A DNA stretch of 64,000 nt from Acholoe squamosa. Its lineage: Eukaryota > Annelida > Polychaeta > Phyllodocida > Polynoidae. Both the position numbers and the translations under genes were made by a program. The notes under the pieces are model-generated. The model saw nothing but the letters and a program-made list of their open reading frames with translations. It had not been told where the DNA came from and ran no database searches. Positions 55,615-64,000 of this stretch are shown here, one piece after another. Location of the stretch: assembly GCA_949317995.1 (NCBI GenBank), contig OX439038.1:36213113-36277112 (forward strand), in the 5' to 3' direction. Positions within the stretch are counted from its first letter, which is position 1; the number at the start of each line of letters is the position of its first letter.

Positions 55615-57015
55615 CCCGAGTCGGCCCTAGACCTTCTAAGGAAGAAACACACTTAGAAATCCACTTAGTGTGTTCCGGGTTTCCCTCATAATTTTTTTTC
55701 TTCTCTACTGTCTCATTTTACAACCAGACTTAGTGTTTGCAGAAGGTAGAATATCTACCTTCTGATGTTCCTATACAAATAACACTTAAGTCTATTCTAT
55801 GTGTTCCGGGTTCTTTTATAACCACAGTTAGCCTTATCAGGATATAGCATGACACCTATCTCCTGATGTTTCTGTTTTGGATTATGAATTCCCTACGGAT
55901 CCGAATAGTAGTTGTGCTGCTAGGAATACTGCCGGATGTGGATATGTACCTGTTACCTGATGCCTGATGTTACCTGTTCCTGTTTTACTTACCGGATGGA
56001 CTTACTACTGTTACCTGTTCCTGTTTTACTTACCGGATGGACTTACTACTGTTACCTATCTACTTCCGGATCTACTTTTTGGACTATCACTTTGTCAATT
56101 ACACCAAAAAGGACTACTATTACTACATATTAACAACATTCAGATTATTTCAACGAACAATAGCACACCTAGAGGATTGTGGGTAGCTGCCCCTAATCAA
56201 CTACCGTGTATTTATATATCTCTATATCTAGGATCCAATAGACAATAGCACTTCCACCCCGTGGTTAGCTGACCACACTTCCTTCTGCACACCACACCGG
56301 ACATACTCCTAGACTACGCACAACAATATACTTATATTTTGTATAAATGTTCTCATGCGAATTGTGTTTATCACTATTCAAATGTTCATATAACTATCAT
56401 TTTATACCTGTACTAATGTACCATTATAATTGTCTTACGGGTTTATAAAATAACCGGATCTATCTTCACTTATAATATTTGATATGATCCGATATAGGTT
56501 ATAATACACCAGATTGTCATAATTATCTATCTATGACATATCATTATCTGGTGCTGGTGATAGTAATTTAGATGCATGAGATTGTAAAATAATTGTAATT
56601 TTTCAAGTGTATAAAACTAAAATGGTATCGTGTCGAATATTTCTACTATAGAAATATAATCTAACTAAAAGTATCATTAGATATTATGGTTACGTTTAAA
56701 GTCTTTATCAAGACTAAATACATATCATGTTTGTTATAAGAACAAACTCATTAGTGTATTAATATGTGGTTTATTCAACACTTAAACAGATCCGTTTCAT
56801 ATATCTGTTATTATCCACATTGTCGAATTGTATCAACCTTCCTAATCATTATTCGTAACTATTAATACTATCGAGTATGTTAAATATTTCTCATATGATA
56901 CTTTTAAAATGTTGTTGTTATATCTATGGTTATACCTCTATTATTAAGGTAAGACATAATGTAATGTTATCCCTATATAATATATACTATGATAGTTATA
57001 ACTCCTGTCTAATGT
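55615..57015 (+). other. E2 AT-rich 3' non-coding region
   Basis: It corresponds to 18134-19628 of E1 and shares GTGTTCCGGGTT blocks and CTAGAGGATTGTGGGTAGCT. It contains a 41-bp tandem duplication at 55968-56055 (unit TGTTACCTGTTCCTGTTTTA and so on, about two copies). No gene is supported. Confidence 0.6.
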
Positions 57016-57027
57016 CTGGGGGAGTAG
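57016..57027 (+). other. Polypurine tract of E2
   Basis: CTGGGGGAGTAG lies directly before the LTR start, as in E1. Confidence 0.7.
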
Positions 57028-57308
57028 TGTAGAGGTATTATACTATAATATACATGTAGGTGCCGTCTGGCGTTGCAGGTGAGTTGCTGGGTGTTCCTAA
57101 GGTTCCGGGTAGGTGGCAGCACCTATCCGGGCCTATGGGACATCTGGCAACAAACACCAGGGTCCATATATAAAGACCGGGACTCAGCCGCTACGTCAGA
57201 GGCCCTCCAGGCCTCCGAGCTCATAGATGTACTGTAATCAAGATTAGCTGCCCCACCACCACCTTCCGGGTAGCCGTAGAGTATCCTGAATTAAACCGTT
57301 GGCATACA
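57028..57308 (+). repeat. LTR shared by E2 (3') and E3 (5')
   Basis: A 281-bp LTR from TGTAGAGG to GGCATACA, with TATATAAA at 57167-57174. It is similar to but clearly diverged from 19641-19937, so the array is not recent. Confidence 0.75.
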
Positions 57309-57309
57309 C

Positions 57310-59870
57310 TTGAATCACTGCCTTACTTCTTCTTTCCTAATCCGTAAGGCCCGAACCACCGAATTAGTCAAACAAAAACCATTACAAGAGCAACTAGAAG
57401 AGGATCTTTTTGGGTTACAGAAAGAATTCGAACACAAGAAGACAGAGTACCTGAAGAACTTCAGGATGAGAATGCGAAGCTCCAAGAAATGAGGAAATCA
57501 TTTAATCAGGAGTATGATACTCGTCAAACTCGTATCCAAGAGAACATAGATGTGAATGATCAGCTTTGTTGTGAAAAGGTTAATAGTGAAGCTGTACATT
57601 ATCATACTGAGTTAGAAAACCTGAAACAGCAATGTAACAAGCAAGCTCAGGATAATGAGGCTAACCAGTTGGGTATTATAACTTATAATCAACAACTGGA
57701 ACAAGATAGAGAAGGTATGATAAAAGAAATACAAGATATGCAGGAAACTGCATTGACCTTAGACAAGTATGTGAAAGCGGCACAAAAGTCTATTGGAAAG
57801 ATAGACCCGAATGTCGTTTCTCAAATGCTTGACGATTGTGACCATACCGTTGTGACTCCCTCTAAACCTCAGGTCACTGCACCAGTCAGATGCAATCCTT
57901 TTGTAAATGATGGTGCCGATAGAAATGTTAGCTCCAGTGTATATTCTAAACCGGATGATACTCTTTCTGGGGGATTGGTAGGATCTGATGGTTTGACTAC
58001 AACAGTCAGTGCTATGCAAACACCTATTAGTAGTATGCCTCCACTAGCGAATCCGAGACATGATCCGCAGGGGGACAAGCACCACCAATCCCTGATCTGA
58101 GTCATAAGATGAATCCACCTCAGACCAGTGCTTCTGTAACTACACAGAATGTAGTCCCACCACCTGTATCTCAGGCAGCAGGACCGGTAAGAGGTTTGCT
58201 GACGCCTCCCTCTTATTATTCTCAACCTGGACATAGTACTCCAGTGGGCCCAAGGTTACCTCAGCCTTACCTGGGTCCAAATACTGTGCAGGCATCAGCA
58301 CCTAATCCTGGTGCAATACCGTCCCAACCAATGACATCTCAACCTGTGGCTTTGTCCCAGAGGGAACGTAGCTCAAAATACTTATGTTCTGGTATCTGCA
58401 TCCGGTGGAACAGGAGTATCTGAAGTTCTGATGGAACTAATTCCGGATATGGCCAGGGTAATTACTATCCAGGAACGCAATATGGAAGATCCCAATCTAG
58501 TGGAGGTGGATTCTCCTATTTTGGGAATGGTTACAACCAGGGACAAAACCAAAATGGTTATACAGGAAACTAGTCCTATAACCAGGGGTCCCCAGGTTAC
58601 TCTGGAGGTTCGGGTAGTCCTGCAGGAGGCTCTCCTGGAGCTGGAGGAAATGGACCTCCTGGAGGAAATCCAGGTGGACCAGGATCCGGTGGCTCCAGAG
58701 CTGGAGGAGACGGTAGAAAACCTAACCGTCGGACCTCTATGCCTGCAGCAATACAGAGTATCTTTGATAGGAGCCAGTGCATCCAAAATTTGGGCATTGG
58801 CTGCTACCGAAAGGGTGCCGATGGCATGGAAATCATGAATTGGAGCATGCGAGAAGCAGATAGGTTTGAGGATGTGCTAATCCTGCACAGAGAATGGCGC
58901 AGATTCCCCCTCCATATGATCCAAATGATCCATGGAACGATAGGTATCAAGCCTTTGTAGATGAAGTCAACTGTAGTGGTTGGACCAAGGAGGAAGCCTT
59001 ACCTTACCTAATTTGCTAGTTGAGTAAAGGCAGTAAAGTGGCTGTAAATCAATGGAGAGCTGTGTATGGGTGATACGTTACTTATGACCAATTGGTTGAA
59101 TGTGCTGCATACCTATTTGGTTCTATTGTAAGAGAAGACCCATGGGTTACCTTTAAAAAGAGAACCCAGAAACTGAAAGAATCTCACAAAGTCTTCGGTT
59201 TAGAATTACAAGACCTATTGTCAAAAGCCCGTCCGATTGCTATCTGCAAGAGTTGTTTACGCAATTCTATGGAGGATTGCGGGATGATGATCACAGACAG
59301 GTAGTCTGGGACTCATGGAAGGATGAAACTTTGTTCAGTGACCTCTTCATAACCATAGATAATAATGACAAAAAGAAGAGATTAGTAGGTCTAGCTCACA
59401 ACCCTTTATGGGCTGCGCCTATGCAGTATGCGGAAGCATCTGCTATGATTCCAGGATCTTTCCAGATAGCTCCTGTAGAACTACAGGATGTTAATTTTGA
59501 TGATGAATATGTCACCGATGAGAATGGAGAACATATTGGTGCAGTTCGGATCGCCGGGAAGTATTACCATTAGAAATGGTATCGAAAGATAGGTCCAAGA
59601 GACGAAAGCAAACTAGGTATTACCAAACCTGTTGTTTGCCGACCATCTGTAACCAAAACAATAAACCCTCCTACAGTGGTGGCTTCTGCTGCCCCTACGG
59701 ATCTGGTGGAAACCTTGGTTACATGGTTAACTGGAGCTTTAAGATGCCCTCGGGTAGATAAGTCTCAGAGATGTTTTTGATGTCAAACTCTTGGTCATTA
59801 TGCTGCCGAATGCATGGCAGAGAAACCTGTGCCTAGATCACAGGAAATTTTTCTAGTGTAAATACCAAGG
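57310..59870 (+). pseudogene. E3 gag
   Basis: This is the best view of the N-terminal domain: a long coiled coil (EQLEEDLFGLQKEFEHKKTEY, HTELENLKQQCNKQ, DREGMIKEIQDMQETAL). A Pro-rich linker, a Gly-rich stretch and the capsid region (ECAAYLFGSIVREDPWVTFKK) follow, then a remnant of the nucleocapsid knuckle near 59770-59815. Such a coiled coil is unusual for Ty3/gypsy gag and is shared with element B. Broken at several places. Confidence 0.8.
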
Positions 59871-60146
59871 AAAACTGAAGAGGGGTCTCCTGAAGGGCAA
59901 ACAAGGGGATCCCTGTGACATTATTTGCCATATCACCAGCCGTAATACAGATTTGCATGTAGTAACAGATTCGCCGGTGAGGATTGTAAAATCCGGAAGG
60001 TTAGGGAGCCCGATATATCAAGTGCCCAGGGTGCACAGGGGAAACCCAATATCTGTGAAGAGGTAGGCAGCTATGAGATAGCCAGGGTTGGTAGTACCCA
60101 CCTACCCCCGGGTCATCCTTGTCTGGAATTCCTAAAAGGATGTGGA

Positions 60147-61421
60147 TTGACTCCTGGTGTGAACAATGAAATTCCTGTTGTTACGGATACGCCTTCCCTA
60201 TTAAATGGAAGGCGGTGGTATGTATGTCTTACTGTTAACGGAAGGTCTGCTGAGTTTCTGGTTGATATGGGTGCTAGCCACTCCTGTATTTCCAGGAAAT
60301 TCTACGACCTTATCCCGGATGTGCATGATACTCTCCTATCGGGAGGTAGTGCTCAGACGGCCGATGGCAGTAAAATGCAAATGTATGGTAGAACCTGTGT
60401 GAAGTTGCAAATGGATAGTATACATGACTTTGTCATGAGTGCAGCCATTGTGGATATATCAGATGAAGGGATACTCGGGTTAGATTTCGCATCATTATAT
60501 GGAGTGATGTTGGAACCACAGTCTTGGGTGCTGAGTGCGAAATACCCGTATCCTGTGAAAGTAAGGTGTGTATTAATACAAGAGAGCAGTATGGCCTCAG
60601 TGGCTCATACTGTAAGGATTCCTGCAGGAGTAGCCTGTGATGTACTTCTAAGAAGTGATCCGGCTATTAGGAATGAGACAGCCGTGATAGAACCAGATGT
60701 AGTTGCCCTGTCTAGTATCTGATTGACTTCCGTAGACACAATGGTAGCTAATGCATCTTGGACAGTAGTATCAGTTTCAAACCTGAGTACTAGACCCATC
60801 TATTTGAAGAAGGGACATGTTTTTGGAAGCATAACTCTTTCAGAAACGGTTACGGACAGCAACTTTAAGTTGCCGGAAGTAACTGATCCGGGGGATATGT
60901 CAGATGACTTGAGAAAGTTATATGAGGAAACACCGTTAGAAGATCCTGATCATAAAAAGGAACTGTTTGAATTGCTGGAGCAATACAAGAATGCATTTGC
61001 TAAGGTATTAAAGCTGATCCAGATAAAATCGAATCAGTTAAGAAATAAGGTCCTTCTTAGGATTCTGTTCCTATTACCGGGATTTCATTCCAAATTACTC
61101 TAGAGTCAGTTATCCTTTACAAATTTTGGTTAATTGGACTCCAGGAAGTGCCAAGGAAAAATTTCCTTGGGGAAACGAATAAGATTGAGCTTTTCAGAAG
61201 CTAAAGGATCTGTTCACGAGTACTCCAGTATTACAATATCCGAATGAAACGGATCATTTCATACTGGATACGAATGCTAGCAATGATAGCATTGGTGCTG
61301 CTCTATCACAGGTCCAAAATGGAGTAGAAGTACCAATAGCATTTGCTAGTAACACTTTGAGTCGAACTCAACGTAACTATTGCACAACTAAACGAGAGTT
61401 GTTAGCAGTAATAGTGTATAC
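60147..61421 (+). pseudogene. E3 protease and RNase H remnants
   Basis: The protease shows FLVDMGASHSCISRKFYDLIP, where E1 and E2 have DTG, and GILGLDFASLYG. After the protease-RT connection little RT is seen. RNase H sequence runs from about 61180 (CTAAAGGATCTGTTCACGAG) to the point where element D begins. Fossil. Confidence 0.78.
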
Positions 61422-61590
61422 TGTAGGGGCACGGTTTTAGGATGGTTTCGGTACGAGTTGGTCAGTTCCTGAGCGGGGTGGACACTCAGGTCTAAGGTCG
61501 GCTACGCCGGGCGAGTGGTGGCAGCACTGCTCCCCGGACTTCTTGGCCTGGACTCGAGAGGTCGCCATCCAACCCCTGTGACCTTGTATA

Positions 61591-61840
61591 TGTAGGGGTT
61601 CGTTCCCCCGTCGGGTGCGCAGAGCCTTCAGAGGGACTGTTCACTTGGTTGTGTCACTCCCCCTATGTATACCATACCGATTCAGGGTAGTTGGAAGGTG
61701 GAAATGTCAGTGGGGCCGTGTTGGTGACAGGGTATGTCAGGCCAGGGGATGTAGCTCAGCGGTAGAGCACTCGACTTGCAAGCGAGAGACCCGGGTTCGA
61801 ATCCCGGTGTCTCCAAAAGACGTTTTCACTGACCACTACA
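61591..61840 (+). repeat. TRIM 5' LTR (250 bp)
   Basis: Runs TGTAGGGG...CCACTACA with a tRNA-Ala gene at positions 155-225 of the LTR, followed by a T4 run. The tips match those of the element B LTR (TGTAGGGGT and ACCACTACA). Confidence 0.88.
61745..61815 (+). tRNA. tRNA-Ala (anticodon TGC), in TRIM 5' LTR
   Basis: A 71-nt tRNA folds completely: acceptor GGGGATG with TGTCTCC, D arm GCTC/GAGC, an anticodon stem with one A-G mismatch next to the loop, loop CTTGCAA with anticodon TGC at 61777-61779, and T arm CCGGG/CCCGG with loop TTCGAAT and discriminator A. The internal pol III promoter is intact: box A TAGCTCAGCGG (61752-61762) and a perfect box B GGTTCGAATCC (61794-61804). A TTTT terminator follows at 61823-61826. 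No CCA is encoded, as in eukaryotic nuclear genes. Confidence 0.93.
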
Positions 61841-61841
61841 G

Positions 61842-61855
61842 TGGTGGAGACACCG
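61842..61855 (+). other. TRIM primer-binding site, complementary to tRNA-Ala
   Basis: TGGTGGAGACACCG begins one base after the 5' LTR. It is the exact reverse complement of the last 11 bases of the tRNA-Ala in the LTR (CGGTGTCTCCA) plus the added CCA, 14 of 14 positions. Confidence 0.9.
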
Positions 61856-62041
61856 AGTGGTCCTGCCTCGCATGGGGGACCTTTAGAGAGCTCGGTACCT
61901 GGGCCGGTATGGTATAGACAACCGCTTCAACTTGCTAGTGCTCAGGGACTTGGAAACAGATGGGCTGTGTGTGACTCAGTACTGGTACCGTTCAGACTGG
62001 ACTGGAGGACCGGTTCTGGCGGGATACGGTTGAAGCTGGTT

Positions 62042-62049
62042 GGGAGGAG
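62042..62049 (+). other. TRIM polypurine tract
   Basis: GGGAGGAG directly precedes the 3' LTR, where plus-strand priming is expected. Confidence 0.75.
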
Positions 62050-62299
62050 TGTAGGGGTTCGTTCCCCCGTCGGGTGCGCAGAGCCTTCAGAGGGACTGTT
62101 CACTTGGTTGTGTCACTCCCCCTATGTATACCATACCGATTCAGGGTAGTTTGAAGGTGGAAATGTCAGTGGGGCCGTGTTGGTGACAGGGTATGTCAGG
62201 CCAGGGGATGTAGCTCAGCGGTAGAGCACTCGACTTGCAAGCGAGAGACCCGGGTTCGAATCCCGGTGTCTCCAGAAGACGTTTTCACTGACCACTACA
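62050..62299 (+). repeat. TRIM 3' LTR (250 bp)
   Basis: Same length as the 5' LTR, with two base differences seen. It carries the second tRNA-Ala gene. Confidence 0.88.
62204..62274 (+). tRNA. tRNA-Ala (anticodon TGC), in TRIM 3' LTR
   Basis: Identical over 71 nt to the copy at 61745-61815, with anticodon at 62236-62238 and a TTTT terminator at 62282-62285. Both copies being identical and fully paired, apart from the shared mismatch, fits either recent insertion or selection on the tRNA shape. Confidence 0.93.
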
Positions 62300-62302
62300 T
62301 AT

Positions 62303-62709
62303 TGTAATAAACATTGGCTGGCGGCTCGGCGGCGGCCACCGAGGCTCGGTGGCCGGTTCCCGCGGTGACTGCTAGGTGGCGCGTCGGCGGTGACGTCACA
62401 GCCTTGTGATGTCACCGTCGGCGGCCGGGGGCTATAAAACGCGGTGTCCGGTGGTTTTATGGCAGACGCGATCAGACACTCAGGTGGCCTATGTGTAAGC
62501 TATCTTAAGGGAGTTCGGTGGCTAGTCCTAGTTCACGAACAGAGTGGCGTCTCTAAGCAAAGAATCAGTATAAGTACAAGTATCAGTATAAGCAAGTAAC
62601 TGATGACCAGTGACTGTTAGTCCTTAAGGCTCCTAAGAAATAAAACAACAACAACGGCTGTAACTTTATATTCCATTCTTTATACACGGTGTCGACTCTG
62701 GTTATTACA
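62303..62709 (+). repeat. Solo LTR of another family (407 bp)
   Basis: Ends are inverted (TGTAATAA ... TTATTACA). It contains TATAAAA at 62433-62439, GC-rich sequence upstream of it, and an AATAAAA signal near 62639. ATAT flanks it on both sides (62299-62302 and 62710-62713), fitting a 4-bp target duplication. No internal sequence or second LTR of this family is present, so it looks like a solo LTR left by recombination. Confidence 0.82.
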
Positions 62710-62713
62710 ATAT

Positions 62714-63000
62714 ATAAGGCCGGTTCGGCGGAAACCGGGACTCCCCACTAGATATGAAAAGTATGATGGAGAATATGATGAAACCTTTTAGGGAGGAGAT
62801 TGAGAATCATCGGTGGAATAGGCCCCGGTTTGATAAATCCAGGGTCAGATGCTATAGATGTCAAAAGATGGGACATATTGCGTATGATTGTCGGGCTCCT
62901 GAAGCGGTAGCTCAGAATGTATCTGGTGTTGAGGAGGTAGATGAGAATTCGGAAAATTAGAGAGGGTTGGGATTATGGTGAAAGACTCAACCCATAGAAT
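62714..63000 (+). pseudogene. Element D LTR remainder and gag CCHC knuckle
   Basis: After the solo LTR the D LTR goes on (TAAGGCCGGTTCGG). Next is a gag end with a clear CCHC knuckle, CYRCQKMGHIAYDC, preceded by a Met-rich MKSMMENMMKPFREEI stretch. Most of gag is not present. Fossil. Confidence 0.72.
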
Positions 63001-63285
63001 TAATGTAAGCCACAGTACTGTCCACAGTAAATCGTCTGAAGAATCCGAGATGAGTACGTCTGGCAGAGTAGGTAGGGAGGCTGATCACCTCTCTCTTCTC
63101 GGGGCCACAGACCCTAGTGAATCAGTTGATAAAGAGATTGAGAACGTACCAGTTACCACTAGGGAAGAGGAAGGGCCGTCGGTTCAGGAACTCGCACATG
63201 CATGTGTGGCACACCATCCCCCGGATCACCCCTGTTTGAAGCACATACAACAACGAGGGTTGGATCTCGGCATTTCGGAAGATTT

Positions 63286-64000
63286 TGATTAGTTTACTGG
63301 GAACTCCTCCCCACTCGGATGTCGGACTGGAGAATTCTTGGTAGACACGGGAGCTAGGCACTCATTGGTCTCCAAGCGATTCCTCAGCCACTTGCCTGAC
63401 AAGACTGAGAACCTCATAACGGAGGTAAGGGCTTGTACGGCCGATGGGTCAGATATGCAGGTGGTTGGTAAGACATTTATGAAGGCGGAGATCGGGCTAT
63501 GTCCTATGTCCGATAATAGCTGAGGTGAAGGATGATGGTATACTCGGATTGGACTTCGCGAGTCTTTTTGAAGCTGAGTTGAACCCGAGTCAGGGCATTT
63601 TGAGTATTAAGAAACCGTATGATATTCAAGTTGTATGTTTGCTCCGTCAGATCAGTTCAGTAGCCAGCGTAGTGGACACAGTTAAGATCCCTCCGGGTGT
63701 TACCTGTGATGTGCTATGTACTACTGACAGGTCTCTGAAAGGTCAGGAAAGTCTGTTTGAACCGGATCCTGTCCACCTGGCCAGTATCGGATTGGAATTG
63801 ATGGATACCCTAGTGGGGAATCCATTTTGGAATGTGCTCCCAGTCATGAATCGGGGGATGGACACCATCTATCTCATGAAAGGTTCGGAAATTGGGGCAA
63901 TGACACTGGTAAATATGGTTGCCCAGTCGGCTAACAAACCGGAAAAGGAAGTGGTTCTACCGGGAAAGGTGAAACTGAATGAGCAATTCGATAAGATCAT
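63286..64000 (+). pseudogene. Element D protease and start of RT region
   Basis: The protease shows LVDTGARHSLVSKRF, then GILGLDFASLFEAELNP and the connection AKIPPGVTCDV-like sequence (VDTVKIPPGVTCDVL) that E1-E3 also have. The window ends before RT motifs. Broken fossil, about one or two breaks. Confidence 0.75.

Larger units (their letters stand above)
49033..57308 (+). mobile_element. Ty3/gypsy-type element E2, 3' portion
   Basis: E2 resumes after element B in the RNase H part (CTAAAGGATCTGTTCACGAG, as in E3 near 61200). It goes on with integrase, the CRE-bearing spacer, the third gene, LINE copy 3, the AT-rich 3' region, the polypurine tract and the 3' LTR. Broken, with perhaps five or more breaks in this portion. 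Confidence 0.83.
57309..61421 (+). mobile_element. Ty3/gypsy-type element E3, 5' portion
   Basis: The parts seen are a gag with its N-terminal coiled coil, protease, and RNase H sequence up to the insertion of element D. The RT core is not recognised. Broken, with several breaks. It completes the tandem E1-E2-E3. Confidence 0.82.
61591..62299 (+). mobile_element. TRIM (miniature LTR element) carrying tRNA-Ala genes in its LTRs
   Basis: Two 250-bp direct repeats (61591-61840 and 62050-62299) run from TGTAGGGGTTCG to GACCACTACA. They flank a 209-bp non-coding centre with a primer-binding site after the first and a polypurine tract before the second. TATA occurs on both sides once the neighbouring solo LTR is set aside, fitting a 4-bp target duplication. 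The two LTRs differ at only two bases by eye, so insertion is recent. It looks structurally whole and encodes no protein, so it depends on enzymes from elsewhere. It sits in the TATA box of the element D LTR. Confidence 0.88.
61422..64000 (+). mobile_element. Ty3/gypsy-type element D (runs off the window)
   Basis: It starts with LTR sequence TGTAGGGGCACGG, inserted in E3 RNase H. The LTR continues past two younger insertions (TRIM and solo LTR), resuming near 62710. Then come a gag CCHC knuckle and a protease. It is related to but distinct from E1-E3 and B. It is incomplete in the visible part and broken, about two or three breaks. Confidence 0.72.

Noticed and set aside
61841-62149. Open frame of about 100 codons in the TRIM centre.
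   Set aside because: It overlaps the primer-binding site, polypurine tract and LTR and has no protein-like features.
61745-62274. The two tRNA genes as an ordinary host tRNA cluster or a SINE.
   Set aside because: They lie at the same place in two 250-bp direct repeats with TG...CA ends, and a matching primer site and polypurine tract frame the centre.

Overview
The window is eukaryotic, probably invertebrate (mollusc- or arthropod-like), but the phylum cannot be fixed because no ordinary host protein gene is visible. It is almost wholly transposable elements nested in one another. Genes show eukaryotic signals (TATA boxes, AATAAA, LTR promoters), and the two tRNA genes seen lie inside a small LTR element. 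|| Layout. 1-9870 is the terminal part of a Polinton/Maverick (adintovirus-like) element. A second copy of the same region lies inverted at 33382-42660 and continues into further Polinton genes to about 47160. From 9871 onward three related Ty3/gypsy-type elements (here E1, E2, E3) lie head to tail and share LTRs (19641-19937 and 57028-57308). E2 (19641-57308) carries three copies of one LINE and is split by a 22.5-kb minus-strand insertion (26533-49032, target duplication GACG). That insertion is a related LTR element (here B) holding the right-hand Polinton copy. E3 is broken into by a further element (here D, from 61422). The LTR of D holds a 709-bp miniature LTR element (TRIM, 61591-62299) and a solo LTR of another family (62303-62709). 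|| Polinton gene set. Around a protein-primed family B DNA polymerase lie a Cys-rich protein near the terminus, a nuclear-looking protein with three SUMO-interaction-like motifs and a possible PC4-like domain, and two unrecognised genes. In the right copy there follow a tandem death-domain protein, the packaging ATPase, a pX-like hydrophobic-tail protein, a conserved virion-type protein, a basic peptide, a DDE integrase and the N-terminal part of another virion-type protein. Major capsid and protease genes were not found. || LTR elements. Their gag has an N-terminal coiled coil, a Pro/Gly-rich linker, a capsid region and a CCHC knuckle, followed by protease, RT/RNase H and an integrase whose tail carries an AT-hook in E1. 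Unusually, a long third gene follows integrase. It begins MAEE, has paired C2H2-like fingers and a coiled coil, and is present in E1, E2 and B. || Most striking observation. The TRIM carries a complete tRNA-Ala(UGC) gene with pol III A and B boxes and a T4 stop in each LTR. The primer-binding site of the same element is complementary over 14 nt to the CCA end of that very tRNA, so the element appears to carry the gene for its own primer. Its LTR tips match those of element B, which suggests where it gets its enzymes.
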